A DNA stretch of 64,000 bases from Odiellus spinosus (lineage: Eukaryota; Arthropoda; Arachnida; Opiliones; Phalangiidae). Both the position numbers and the translations under genes were made by a program. Position 1 is the stretch's first letter. Each line of letters opens with the position of its first letter. The stretch covers positions 15,997,726 through 16,061,725 of the forward strand of contig OY987232.1 in the NCBI GenBank assembly GCA_963920705.1, given 5' to 3'. The notes under the pieces are model-generated. The model worked only from the letters and a program-made list of their open reading frames with translations, was not told the DNA's origin and searched no databases. Of the stretch, positions 37,140 to 48,715 are shown in pieces.

Positions 37140-38005
37140 GAATTACAAATTAACCATTTTAGTTTTGTGCCCATAGCTTCATAAGTTAGTAAATGTTAAA
37201 ACCTAGCGAAATCATTTTCTATCGTGTATTGAAAACACAATAAATAAATAACCAAAAACCTGTCTAAATATTGTTTGAAAATTCTAGAATACGTTTGTTG
37301 GCATAGTGATCCAAAAAGGTGTTCCATTTTTAGCTCGGCTTCTGTAAAAACTCATTAATACTTCATTCGTGTTGCTAAGTTTCTAATTATTCTAGATTTA
37401 AATCAGAGTTGCCACAGTTTTTTCAGATTCAAATTCCCTGACTTATCCAGATTTTTCCCTGACCTTTTCAACGATTTTCCCTGACCGTTTCAGCTAATAC
37501 TACCCAATTTTTAACCTCTATTTTTTTATATTACTTAAAAATAAATATTTAAAATAACATTTGCACGCGTATCTTTGTTCTAATCTATACAACTGACACG
37601 GTCAGCTGAGAATCTTTTCCGCAGATAATGATTGTTATTTCCTGGCTTCTTGAAAGATCTTTAAATTCCCTGACTTTTTAAAATATCTTAAAATTCACTG
37701 ACTTTTCCCTGACCTGTGGCAACCCTGTAAATAGTGAAAACCGACTGTTTTTACGTAATAAGTTCGAGACAAGGTTAGTAAAGAGACAGGTTAGGCAGAT
37801 TCTGACGTCAGCCGGAAGTTACCTAGCGCGCAGCCATCTTCCAAATTCCTTTGACAATTGCTAGATGGCGGTTTATATTGTAATTACGGCGGGAATTTCA
37901 AACTAATATCCAATATGTTGTTTCCAATGAACGTTGCCAGGTGGCACTTAGTAAGTCGATTGTCATATAGCGTAGGTAACGCTTTAACATACGTTTCACT
38001 ATAAT

Positions 38006-38286
38006 CAAGGAGGATCAGAGAAGGAGAGGAAATGTGGGGACGGCGCGGTTCCTACTGCGTCGGCCTAAACTCCCACTCTGGGAGAACGGGGGTAGAGACG
38101 TTTCGTGGTAAAATGTTGTCGCGTGGGTAAAACGAATCCTTTATGAGACGCGCTAGCTAGCGACCACGTGACAACAGTTTACCTCGAGAATTTCCTATCC
38201 CCCCTTTCCACCCGAGTGGGAGGTTGGCTCTTCTCTCTCTAACTCAACGCAGCCCCACTTTTCCTCTCCTTCTCTGATCCTCCTTG
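38006..38286. mobile_element. R3 MITE (CAAGGAGG subtype), duplicated block copy 2
   Basis: Identical to 33,817-34,097 as far as read. Confidence 0.9.
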
Positions 38287-38408
38287 CTAGAATGTAGGAA
38301 TTTAGTCGCTGTTCCTTTCGATTTAGAATAAAACCTAATTATATTTCATTCTACACGGATTTCGAGAAACGCCATATTTTATCTTTGCGTTATCCGTTTG
38401 AATAAACG

Positions 38409-38745
38409 TAGAAGCCGATGAAACCCTCCTTTGAAGTCTACTACTCCAATGTTCCATATAGCGCTCCTCTCTGTATGGGTAAAATTCCCAATTTTACGAG
38501 TTAGAAGGGGTCCTACTTCATCCCCCCTGTCTACGGAAAATTGGAAATTCTCTCTCGCCACAAATGACGACGTTTTTTGGACGAACTCCAAGGCTGCTAG
38601 AGATATTCGCTCGACGAGCTCCCGCTCCGAAAACATCTACCGTTAGGTGGCGTACGAATCGCGCCTTTTGAGAATAACCCATACAGAGAGGGGTAGACAA
38701 GAACCGGGAGTAATAGACTTCAAAGGAGGGTTTCATCGGCTTCTG
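38409..38745 (+). mobile_element. R1 MITE, right end of duplicated block copy 2
   Basis: Lies within an R6a element: R6a words end at AATAAACG on the left and resume as CAATGGATATTATCC on the right. It has no clean target duplication. Confidence 0.92.
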
Positions 38746-38849
38746 ACAATGGATATTATCCGATTCCGAGCTCTAGCATTAGCTATTGAAAAATTTCGAC
38801 AGTTCTATTAAAGCTAATGTTTTTTCAGGCAACACGTTTGAAGTACAAT

Positions 38850-41220
38850 ATGGCGATGAATAAACAGTACGATTTTCCCAAGTACATCATTCAGAAACAA
38901 AGGTTTCACAAGAGCTTCGTTTTTCCAAGCACAACCACCAGCTACAAATGGCCCATCAAAGTAAACGCATCGTCCGAGTCTGACAGACTACAACAGAAAG
39001 TGGTGGAGTGGGACATCACGGTGAAATTCGTTCAAAGAGGCCTAGAGTTCTTCTTGGAGGTCGAGGGAGAAGTGGTCGATTTGCAATTCAGACTCGACAA
39101 ATGCTTTTGCCGAATCGACGTCCTCAACAAGATGCATGAAATCGTTAAGACTCACAAAGAAAACATAAAAGAGTCTATCTACAAATTCAATTTCATAAAT
39201 CTTTTCAATTTGACCGAGCTCTCCAAGATGTACCCGAACTTGTATCGCCAACAAGCGGATGATAAAAGCACCGCTGGATTTGGTACCTTTTCCTTTAGCA
39301 CTACTACGACTAACACTAATGGAAGTAATTCTTTCTCCACACCCACCTTTTCAACTGGAACTACTAATACATTATCGCTCACCCTGACCATAGGTAAGAG
39401 CCGATTAGAACATCCGCTTTATCCCGATTGAAATAGAGACATGTTTTGGAAAGCGCGTGAAGTTTTTCTAGAACCCCGCATAGCTAACTGAGCACTCTTT
39501 GTCCATCCCCGGGATCAGGCTGACCCAAAACAAAATAAACTAGAAACGCGGGTTAAGTTCAACGATAACCTTAGGGGACTGAAATAAACTATTACCTGCT
39601 GAATTCAACAATTATTAGAAGAGTTAAATAATTACTATGAAGAGAAAGCTGATTTCAATTATTACCAGGGGGTTGAGTTCAACGATTACTTGGGGGGTTG
39701 AGTTCAACCATTACTTGGGGGGTTGAGTTCAACGATTACTTGGGGGGGTTGAGTTCAACGATTACTAGGGGGATTGAGTTCAACGATTACTAGGGGGATT
39801 GAGTTCAACGATTACTAGGGGGGTTGAGTTCAACGATTACTAGGGGGGTTGAGTTCAACGAATACTAGGTGGGTTGAGTTCAACGATTACTTGGGGGGGT
39901 TGAGTTCAACGATTACTAGGGGGATTGAGTTCAACGATTACTAGGGGGATTGAGTTCAACGATTACTAGGGGGGTTGAGTTCAACGATTACTAGGGGGGT
40001 TGAGTTCAACGAATACTAGGTGGGTTGAGTTCAACGATTACTTGGGGGGGTTGAGTTCAACGATTACTAGGGGGGTTGAGTTCAACGATTACTAGGGGGG
40101 TTGAGTTCAACGAATACTAGGTGGGTTGAGTTCAACGATTACTAGGGGGGTTGAGTTCAACGATTACTAGGGGGGTTGAGTTCAACGATTACTAGGGGGG
40201 TTGAGTTCAACGATTACTAGGGGGGTTGAGTTCAACGATTACTAGGGGGGTTGAGTTCAACGATTACTAGGGGGGTTGAGTTCAACGATTACTAGGGGGG
40301 TTGAGTTCAACGATTACTAGGGGGGTTGAGTTTAACGATTACTAGGGGGGTTGAGTTCAACGAATACTAGGTGGGTTGAGTTCAACGATTACTTGGGGGG
40401 GTTGAGTTCAACGATTACTAGGGGGATTGAGTTCAACGATTACTAGGGGGGTTGAGTTCAACGATTACTAGGGGGGTTGAGTTCAACGAATACTAGGTGG
40501 GTTGAGTTCAACGATTACTAGGGGGGTTGAGTTCAACGATTACTAGGGGGGTTGAGTTCAACGATTACCAGGGGGCTTGAGTTCAACGATTACCAAGGGG
40601 TTGTGTTCAATGATTACCCACAACCTATCATCGTTTTCTCAGGAGGTAGCCAGAAAAGTGATCGTTCATTCAAGCCCGTGAAGCGAATGCTAGACGAAGG
40701 CATTCTGACCGACATGGTCATCAAAACGAAAACGGAGGATTTCCCGTGTCACAAGTTAATCTTAGCTACTTATTCCGAATACTTTCGAACCATGTTTCAA
40801 ACTAACAAGAAGGAAAACCGAGAGAACGTCGTTGATTGGGTGGACTTATTCGATTCCGAGACAGTAAAAGATCTGTTGCATTTCTTGTACACCGGAGAAA
40901 CTCCCCCCAACATTCGAGTCACATTCCCGACCTTGGTCGAAGCCGCCCACTTATGTTTATTGGACGAACTAAAAGACGTCTGCTCCGAAACGTTGTTTAA
41001 AATTATAAACGTAGACAATGCCGGATCGATTTTGGAAGTCGCCGAAAAGTTCGAGCTGGAAACATTGAAAGAAAATGCCATAGTTTTCGTTGGCAACCAT
41101 TACGATCAAGTCTTGGACACTAGAGGATTTGAAAACATCCAGAGTGAAATTAAAATAAGATTATTGAAACAAGTTTTTCAAATACTCGGAAAAATCATTA
41201 AAACTAATAACAGTAAATAA
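38850..41220 (+). CDS. MATH-BTB gene C (speckle-type POZ-like), 373 aa
   Basis: The MATH exon runs from ATG 38850 (acceptor TTTTTCAG just upstream) to 39393; the BTB exon is 40643-41220, 374 codons in phase. The MATH domain has LQQKVVEWDITV and LEVEGEVVDLQFRLDKCFCR. Between the last MATH strands it carries an unusual Ser/Thr/Asn/Phe-rich insert (FGTFSFSTTTTNTNGSN and neighbours, about residues 148-173) that genes A and B lack. The BTB part has KRMLDEGILTDMVIKTK and FPCHKLILATYSEYFRTMF. The intron is almost wholly a 25-bp minisatellite. AATAAA at 41,310 is a likely polyadenylation signal. Confidence 0.9.
39655..40620. repeat. 25-bp minisatellite between MATH and BTB exons of gene C
   Basis: About 37 copies of GGGGGGTTGAGTTCAACGAT-TACTA with length variants of 24-26 bp. 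A higher-order pattern of five to seven units (TAGGTGGG, then TTGGGGGGG, then TAGGGGGA variants) repeats three times. The array stops only about 25 bp before the BTB acceptor. Confidence 0.95.
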
Positions 41221-41639
41221 ATTGTCCCTAAAATTAATTTTGATGAAATCCCTTAATTTTACTTAAAGTTTACTGTTTCTTTCGCTACAATTTTCCGACT
41301 CTAGCTAACAATAAATATCTAGTCATTAATTTAATTAATATTATGGAAACTAGATTAAAGTGTTGTTTGATAATAACAAATTATATAGACTGTAACGATC
41401 TTCCTATGTCTAATTAATGTCACGAGGGTGAATATAAATAAAAAAAATGTTCGTATTGAATATCAATGATTTGACATGCTTAAATTAAACTGTTCAGGTT
41501 TTCTACTGCTTTTTTTGTCAAGCTAATTTGATAATTAACGTAATAGCCAACGAACCGAGCTTTATGACCGCCAACTAGCCGCCATTTTATATTACTTTAA
41601 TTACACGAGCGAGTACCCGCTTTTGAATTATCGATTTAT

Positions 41640-42200
41640 CGGTCTATAAATATATACATAGGCCCGCCTAAGTTCCGCCCCTCTCTCCCGACTCCAAATA
41701 TCGAGGAAAAGTCCAAAGCCAGACTGGGGTGATGACTTTTTTGGTTATTTTTAAGTGATGGCAGAAGCCGATGAAACCCTCCTTTGAAGTCTATTACTCC
41801 CTGGTCTTGTCTACCCCTCTCTGTATGGGTTATTCTCAAAAGGCGCGATTCGTACGCCTCCTAACGGTAGATGTTTTCGGAGCGGGAGTTCGTCAAGCGA
41901 ATAACTCTAGCAGCCTTGGAGTTCGTCAAAAAAACGTCGTCGTTTGTGGAGAGAGAGAATTTCCAATTTTCCGTAGACAGGGGGGATGAAGTAGGACCCC
42001 TTCTAACTCGTAAAATTGGGAATTTTACCCATACAGAGAGGAGCGCTATATGGAACATTGGAGTAGTAGACTTCAAAGGAGGGTTTCATCGGCTTCTGGT
42101 GATGGGATATAACGTAAAACTTGACCTTTGTTGATAGTATTAAGCTACAAGGCGTTGTTTACTTTTATGGAATTAAGTGATAAACTTTTGGTATAACCCA
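41640..42200. mobile_element. R5 remnant with nested R1
   Basis: Internal and right-hand R5 sequence (GGCCCGCCTAAGTTCCG to GTTGTTTACTTTTATGG). The left end is missing. R1 sits at 41,762-42,098. Confidence 0.8.
41762..42098 (-). mobile_element. R1 MITE nested in R5
   Basis: Full length, 7-bp duplication GTGATGG. Other R5 copies (about 49,240) show the empty site. Confidence 0.95.
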
Positions 42201-42405
42201 TTCCATTATCGGTCAGTGTATCTATTATAAAGAAACATGCACACCTTGACTTAGAAATTTAGCAATAAAACAATGAAAGTGTACTGTCGTCTGCAATACT
42301 TTTTGCGCAAAATAGAGAACTCAAAATTTGGCGCTTTTTTACGACTGCTTATTTCTATTTAAATGTTAAGGAATCGATAAAAAATTTTTTATAACTCGAT
42401 CTAGC

Positions 42406-42686
42406 CAAGGAGGATCAGAGAAGGAGAGGAAATGTGGGGCTGCGTTGAGTTAGAGAGAGAAGAGCCAACCTCCCACTCGGGTGGAAAGGGGGGATAGGAA
42501 ATTCTCGAGGTAAACTGTTGTCACGTGGTCGCTAGCTAGCGCGTCTCATAAAGGATTAATTTTACCCACGCGACAACATTTTACCACGAAACGTCTCTAC
42601 CCCCGTTCTCCCAGAGTGGGAGTTTAGGCCGACGCAGTAGGAACCGCGCCGTCCCCACATTTCCTCTCCTTCTCTGATCCTCCTTG
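42406..42686. mobile_element. R3 MITE (CAAGGAGG subtype)
   Basis: About 281 bp, 7-bp duplication ATCTAGC. Confidence 0.95.
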
Positions 42687-43019
42687 ATCTAGCCTGGCAA
42701 TCATCCAGAATAGTTTAGGCCTCTATGGTTGGCTACAAATTTTCGTTGTGAAATAAATATTATTATTAGCAATATTCTCATTTCCGAACAAGAGATAATT
42801 GTAAAACTTTGCTAATAAGATAGCGTATGCGTCTACATCGAATTATAAAATATACAAGAGAGTTCGAGTAGTCGACGATTTATGAAAATAATTTGTGACG
42901 TTTGCATTCTACTTGATTAGTTTTAGTTTTGCAATTAATAGAACTTGGGCTGTTTGGCTGGATAAGTTGACAATTTCATAAAGGTAAGCCAACTATATTT
43001 GCTACGGTTCGTACAAAAT

Positions 43020-43545
43020 TTTGGAAGTTAATTTCCCTGATTTTTCCATATTTTTCCTGACCATTTCTAAATAATTTCCCTGAACAATTTTAATATTTTT
43101 TCGTGAATTTATTCTCAAGAGTGAGCTCTTGGAAACTCCACTTTTTATTTGATATAGTTTATCAATCAGGGTCGATAGTTTACTTTGAATATAAGAAACA
43201 AAATTAATCTTTAGGCAAATATTTAAATTAGTTTAAAATAATTATGTTACAATTAATTGGTCAACCAATCATAAACAGTTCCTTGACATGTACCAAAACA
43301 TTTAATGTCTCTGACCATATGGGCTAATTTTTAAATTCCCTGACCTTTTGGAGAAATTTTCAAATTCCCTGGCTTTTTCCCTGACCTTTTGGAGCAATTT
43401 TCAAATTCCCTGACTTTTACCCTGACTTTTAGGGGCAATTTTCAAACCCTGACTTTTTCCCTGATCTTCTCGGCAAATTTCCAAATTTACTGACTTTTCC
43501 CTGAGCTTTTCGGTTAATTTCCAAATTCCCTGACTTTTACAGGTC
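43020..43545. repeat. CCCTGACTTTTCCC-type degenerate tandem repeat
   Basis: Repeats of about 40 bp with TTCAAATTCCCTGAC and CTGACCTTTTGGAGCAATTT. Related to the array at 1,615-2,085 but more diverged. Confidence 0.75.
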
Positions 43546-43739
43546 TTCCAGGTCGTGTACGAACACTGCAATCTCGATAAAAAATGCGGAATATTTTTTT
43601 GATTCGTATCAAAGGCCCATCTGCCCCTTTAAACTGCTCTTCCCATATGCATACAGCCTAGCTTCGACATTATAATTTGTAATGGTCAACGTCGTCGGCT
43701 AAGCTAGAAAAGAAGGCGACTTTAAAGGGGATTTTAAAG

Positions 43740-46480
43740 TTGCAGATAGTCCCTTTAAAGGGATACTATTAGCTGAAATGAAGTATTTTTTTTTCTGATT
43801 CCTTATGTAAAAATATGCTCCCCTGAATTTTTTCATAATTTTTGAAGTACAAATACTATTAGAAAAGATTTTTAAAGTTTTATATCCTAAACATGCATTT
43901 GAATTTTTCTACTATTGCCAAGAAGCCAATCAGAACCAAGGACTCATCCCTCGACTTACTAAGATAAAAAGTAGAAACCCTAGCGACATCTAGGTGATAA
44001 CGTAGTTTAAATTTTGGATTTGATTTTTATGAAAATTAGGTTTATAAAAGATTGTAGGCATCATTAGCATCCAAAGCTCGTTACTAGCAAAGCTTATAGG
44101 GTAAATCTTTCCCAAATCGCCCAGTGGCTCCCACGGCACCGATTTCGATTTTGTTTAAACTTTAACCACTTGAAATATAGACCTTTTGATTGGTAAAGCC
44201 AAGTTTTTAGCTCAAAAAATTTAGTATTTTGAAAGGTACAATTTTTTGAAAAAACCTTGTAGAGAGTCGACTAGTTTTAACTCCAAAATTGTGGCGACTT
44301 TGAGCAAAGATATCTAAAGATGGGTTAAAGTGACACACTCCCAATTTTTTCCCTATTTTATATTAGTGGTAGAGACCACTATAAGCCTGCGCAAACGTTC
44401 GAGAATTGTTCCCTTTATTTTATAAAATTCGGTAAAGGTGTCGTAAAATCTCGCAAAACCGGTAAATAGAGAATCTTCAGCAGTCTCTCAACCATCGAAA
44501 AAACATTCTGGCTTGGGAAAAAACTACTCTTATAGGGTAAAATGAATCGTAGGAGAACGAAAAAAATGCAAAAAAAATCCTGGGAATTGTACTTTCGAAG
44601 CTAAGGGGCCTCGAATTTGGCGTTTTTTGAAAAATCTCAAAAACATGGTTACTAATTGTAGCTTTTTTGGCCAGGTAGGACACTAAAATAAAAATTAATT
44701 TTAATACGATCAGAAAGCAGAGGTTTCAGTCTATAACATATCAAAATTTCATTTTGTGTTTCCAACTCCTTCGCGTTCAAACGTTAAGAAGAAATCGACA
44801 GAATCTGAAGTTTAAATTAATCGTTCTTATGCATTGAACATACAGGGTGTTTCGAAAATGGTGGTAAGACCAAGCAACAGTGGGTTCTATGGGTCATTTT
44901 AAGACGAAAATGTTTTATGACGTTTTGTCGTACGGGGCTCCGTTTAAAAGTTACGAAATGAATCATTTGCGGATGACCCCTTAACGTTCATTAATAAACG
45001 TATATACACAATGATAAAATATGCTTAATTATTTAGCTGGGTTTTTACAAGCCTCATTTTCATGGTCGCTTCAAAGCTAGATTTTTACACGCTAAACTCG
45101 CGTATCTAAACGAAACAGATATTTCACACGCACTTCTGGGCTTCAAGCGCCGGTGAATTACGCTAATATAAGCACGCGCTTGATAAAAAATTTATTTTAG
45201 CATTGAGCATACGTTTATTAATGTACGTTAATCCGTACATGATTCATTTCGTAAGTCTTAAACGGCGCCCCGTACGACAAAACGTCATAGAACATTTTCG
45301 TCTTAAAACAACCCATAAAACCCACTGTAGCTCGGTCCTACCACCATTTTCAAAACACCCTGTATGTTAAATGCATAAGAACTATTAAATTAAACTTCAG
45401 ATTCTGTCAATTTCTTCTTAACGTTTGAACACGAATGAGTTGGAAACACAAAATGAAATTTTGATATGTTATAGACTGAAACCTCTGCTTTCAGATGATA
45501 TTAAGATTATTTTGTATTTTAGTGTCCTACCTTGCCAAAAAAGCTACAATTAGGAACCATGTTTTTGAGATTTTTCAAAAAACGCCAAATTCGAGGCCCC
45601 TTAGCTTCGAAAGTACAATTCCCTTGGTATATTTTCATTTTTTTCGCTCTTCTACGGTTCATTTTACCCTATAAGGCTAGTTTTTTCCCAAGCCAGAATG
45701 TTTTTTCGATGGTTGAGAGACTGCTGAAGATACTCTATTTAACGGTTTTGCGAGATTTTACGACGCCTTTACCGAATTTTATAAAATAAAGGGAACAATA
45801 TTCGAACGTTTGCGCAGGTGCATAGTGGTCTCTACCACTAATATAAACTAGAGAAAAAATTGGGAGTGTGTCACTTTAACCCATCTTTAGATATCTTCGC
45901 TCAAAGTCGCCACAATTTTGGAGTTATAACTAGTCGACTCTCTACAAGGTTTTTTCAAAAAATTGTATCTTTCAAAATACTAAATGTTTTGAGCTAAAAA
46001 CTTGGCTTTCCCACTCAAAAGGTCTATATTTCAAGTGGTTAAAATTTAAACAAAATCGAAATCGGTGCCGTGGGAAGATTTTCCAAAATTGGGCGATTTG
46101 GGAAAGATTTACCCTATAGTTTTTAAAAAGTTGCTGCTGCTTCTTTTGGAGAAAATTAGTAAAGTATTCTATTTCAAATCTTCAATTAAAACCAAGATCT
46201 TTATATTATCACCTAGATGTCGCTAGGAGTTCTACGATCTAACTTCGATAGAGTCTCCTGTCATTGGCTCTTAGCTCTGATTGGTCCTTTGGCAACAGTG
46301 AAATATTCAAACACATAGCTAAGCCTAATTAAGTTTTAAATAATTAATTCTCATCGAAATAATTTTTTAAAAAATGTGAAAAAATTCAGCAGGATATATT
46401 TAATTGCAAGGAATCAGATAAAAAATTAAAATGGGTACGAAATTTTCACCTAATAATCTACCTTTAAGGAGAAGTGAGGT
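43740..46480. mobile_element. R11 large foldback element, arms about 1.2 kb
   Basis: A long imperfect inverted repeat. Examples of paired words are GCGACATCTAGGTGATAA (43,982) with its complement near 46,200, GTAGAGAGTCGACTAG (44,261) with 45,930, and CAGGGTGTTTCGAAAATGG (44,845) with 45,340. The loop is about 45,010-45,205. Arms look roughly 85-90% matched by eye. Open frames on the two arms (44,477-44,683 and 45,532-45,789) are mirror images and not genes. Confidence 0.85.
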
Positions 46481-46712
46481 ATTTAAAGTTAATTTAAAAA
46501 TTAAATATAATCGCAGTTGAAAATGTTACTCGGGGAAGTTACTTAGAATTGTCTCCGAGTAAGGAAATAGTTCTGACAGCCCTAGAGCCAAGAAAATCGT
46601 GTCTAAAGTATAAGATCCAGTTAAAAAAACCATATTTAAATATATCCTTTTGTTTTTCACAGTCTATCACTTCAAACTTAGCCCCTGAATTAATAATTTC
46701 ATCGTGAAGAAG

Positions 46713-46911
46713 ATGCCACTTTTTAAGGAAATTATACAACTTCTGTTGACTTATTTCGTCTTGTTAACCATCACCGTGTTCATTATCTGTACGATCCCTA
46801 ACATTTATCGACTGAAACTCTACAATAAACTCGATATTATATCTTACAAGATATCTCTATATTTTTCTCTGCGTCTGCACACGAAGCCCATAGCGGATAT
46901 CGTTACAGCAG
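46713..46911 (+). other. Possible orphan coding exon with one membrane helix
   Basis: From ATG 46713, 66 codons run to a GCAG|GTAAAA donor-like site. They include a hydrophobic stretch (LLLTYFVLLTITVFIICTI). Phase 1 does not join the BTB exon at 47,642 in frame. No family recognised. It may be chance. Confidence 0.2.
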
Positions 46912-46960
46912 GTAAAACAAAACTACAACACAACTAAAATTATATGGGAAAATTTTTCAA

Positions 46961-47309
46961 AGGAAGAATGCAACCTAATAAGTAATTTATTTATCGATTC
47001 ATTATCGTTTAAATAGGCCTAAATCCACCAGTAACTATTAAACTAGAAAACAATTTAAATCTCGCACGGAAAATAGGCTTAGCTGGATTCAGGGAGATCG
47101 AATGTAATTGGAAGTCACGCTGATATCTCGCCTTTGCTCATTGGTCATTGACCCTTCAATGCGAATAAATCCAAGATCTCTATGAATCCAGCTAAGCCTA
47201 TTTCTAGGTAAGTTTTAAATTTATTTCTAGTTTAATATTTGTTTTGTAAATTATTTGTTGGTGGATTAGGCTTATTTAAACGATTATTAGGTTGCCTTCT
47301 ACCTTTAAG
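46961..47309. mobile_element. R7 element, full copy
   Basis: Inverted ends from AAGAATGCAACCTAATAA to TTATTAGGTTGCCTTCTACC, with the inner arms GGAAAATAGGCTTAGCTGG. Confidence 0.8.
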
Positions 47310-47350
47310 GGTATTTTCGTAGCATTTTTTCAATATGGTTGTGTGTTAGT

Positions 47351-47512
47351 CGAGGGGGCAGACACTCGCGAACTCAGGTGTACAAAATTGTTGAAATCTT
47401 TGCACTATCAAAGGTGAACTCAGAGTTCGTAAGAGTTCGAACTCAATGCACATTCAAAGCTGAACTCAGTGAACTCAGGTGTACAGCGAATTCAAGAGTG
47501 TCTGACCCCTCG
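47351..47512. mobile_element. R8 element with 8-bp target duplication
   Basis: Palindromic element of about 162 bp with ends CGAGGGGGCAGACACTCG and GAGTGTCTGACCCCTCG. GTGTTAGT stands on both sides. An 8-bp duplication suggests the hAT superfamily. Confidence 0.78.
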
Positions 47513-47641
47513 GTGTTAGTATGGTTGATAACTATTATAATTAAATACAATGAGAGATTGAGATCACTATAGTTTAGGTTTTTAAATATTCCTCTCATAA
47601 TCTCTTTATAAACAGTATCTCGTTACTGGAAGAATTTACAG

Positions 47642-48307
47642 ATGATTAACTCGAACGAAAAAATGGCAACCATGAAACCTATAAAACAAATGTTGGACGA
47701 ACGCATTCTGACCGACGTTGTCATCAAAACCAAAACAGACGATTTCCCGTGCCACAAATTGATCTTGGCCACCCATTCCAAATATTTTCAAGCCTTGTTT
47801 CAACCGAACAACAATACGCATCAAAATAATTCGATTCAAGAACAGAGTAACGTCGTTAATTGGGTGGACCTCTTCGACTCCGACACGGTGAAAGATCTGC
47901 TGCATTTTATGTACACAAGGCAGACGCCTCCAAACCTTCGAGTTATATTCCCGAGTCTGTTAGAAGTCGCCGACAAGTGTTTAATGGAAGAATTGAAACG
48001 AATCTGCTCCGGAGCGTTGATTAATATGATAGACATCGACACTGCGGGTTCTATTTTGGAAGTTGCTGAAAAATACCAACTGCAGATTCTTAGAAGAAAG
48101 GCGGTTTTCTTCATTCGCGACCATTACGATAAAGTCCTTGAAACTCCGGGATTTAAAAACATTCAAGTGGAAATCAAATCAAGGCTACTGAAAAACGTTT
48201 TTCATTTATTCGGAGAAAATGCTCAAATCGTGAACAATTCATATTCAAATCGGAACATTCTACAACAAACAAACCAAGCGACCTGTTACTATCGACAGAA
48301 ATTTTAG
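47642..48307 (+). CDS. BTB-only gene D (speckle-type POZ-like), 221 aa
   Basis: Opens with its own ATG directly after a TTTACAG acceptor-like site. The BTB core matches genes A-C: KQMLDERILTDVVIKTK, FPCHKLILATHSKYFQALF, then an Asn/Gln-rich insertion (NNNTHQNNSIQEQ) before VVNWVDLFDSDTVKDLL, and the BACK-like tail. No MATH exon was found upstream, and the frame before the ATG is not compatible with the phase-1 junction used by the other genes. It is either a true BTB-only member or a gene whose MATH exon was lost. The start could instead be the downstream ATGs at 47,663 or 47,672. Confidence 0.78.
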   Translation: MINSNEKMATMKPIKQMLDERILTDVVIKTKTDDFPCHKLILATHSKYFQALFQPNNNTHQNNSIQEQSNVVNWVDLFDSDTVKDLLHFMYTRQTPPNLRVIFPSLLEVADKCLMEELKRICSGALINMIDIDTAGSILEVAEKYQLQILRRKAVFFIRDHYDKVLETPGFKNIQVEIKSRLLKNVFHLFGENAQIVNNSYSNRNILQQTNQATCYYRQKF

Positions 48308-48345
48308 AATGATCAGTAAAATCATCAAAAGTTTATCACTTTATT

Positions 48346-48682
48346 CAGAAGCCGATGAAACCCTCCTTTGAAGTCTATTAATCCCGGGTCTTGTCTACCC
48401 CTCTCTGTATGGGTTATTCTCAAAAGGCGCGATTCGTACGCCTCCTAACGGTAGATGTTTTTGGAGCGGGAGTTCGTCGAGCGAATATCTCTAGCAGCCT
48501 TGGAGTTCGTCCAAAAACATCCTCGTTTGTGGAGAGAGAGAATTTCCAATTTTCCGTAGACAGGGGGGATGAAGTAGGACCCCTCCGATCTCGTAAAATT
48601 GGGAATTTTACCCATACAGAGAGGAGCGCTATATGGAAACATTGGAGTAGTAGACTTCAAAGGAGGGTTTCATCGGCTTCTG
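48346..48682 (-). mobile_element. R1 MITE nested in R5
   Basis: Full length, 7-bp duplication CTTTATT. Confidence 0.95.
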
Positions 48683-48715
48683 CTTTATTCCATAAAAATA
48701 AACGGCACCCCGTAG

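Larger units (their letters stand above)
35409..38745 (+). repeat. Duplicated block, copy 2 (probable source)
   Basis: Same content as 31,220-34,556. Its left R1 keeps its own target duplication, and R6a sequence continues on both sides of its right R1, so this position looks ancestral. Confidence 0.93.

Noticed and set aside
31220-38745. Assembly error as the sole explanation of the 3.34-kb duplication
   Set aside because: Not excluded, but the ATACTAT flanks, the R5 sequence on both sides and different neighbouring MATH exons fit a real rearrangement better than a haplotype misjoin.
28225-40620. CRISPR-like regular repeats
   Set aside because: Units are contiguous with no unique spacers, in introns of animal genes; they are minisatellites.
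44477-45789. Two frames of 68 and 85 codons with related sequence on opposite strands
   Set aside because: They are mirror images on the two arms of the foldback element.
46500-47641. A MATH exon for gene D
   Set aside because: No sequence resembling the WxITV, LEVEGE or DKCYCR blocks was found on the plus strand; the stretch is an R7, an R8 and a weak membrane-helix frame.
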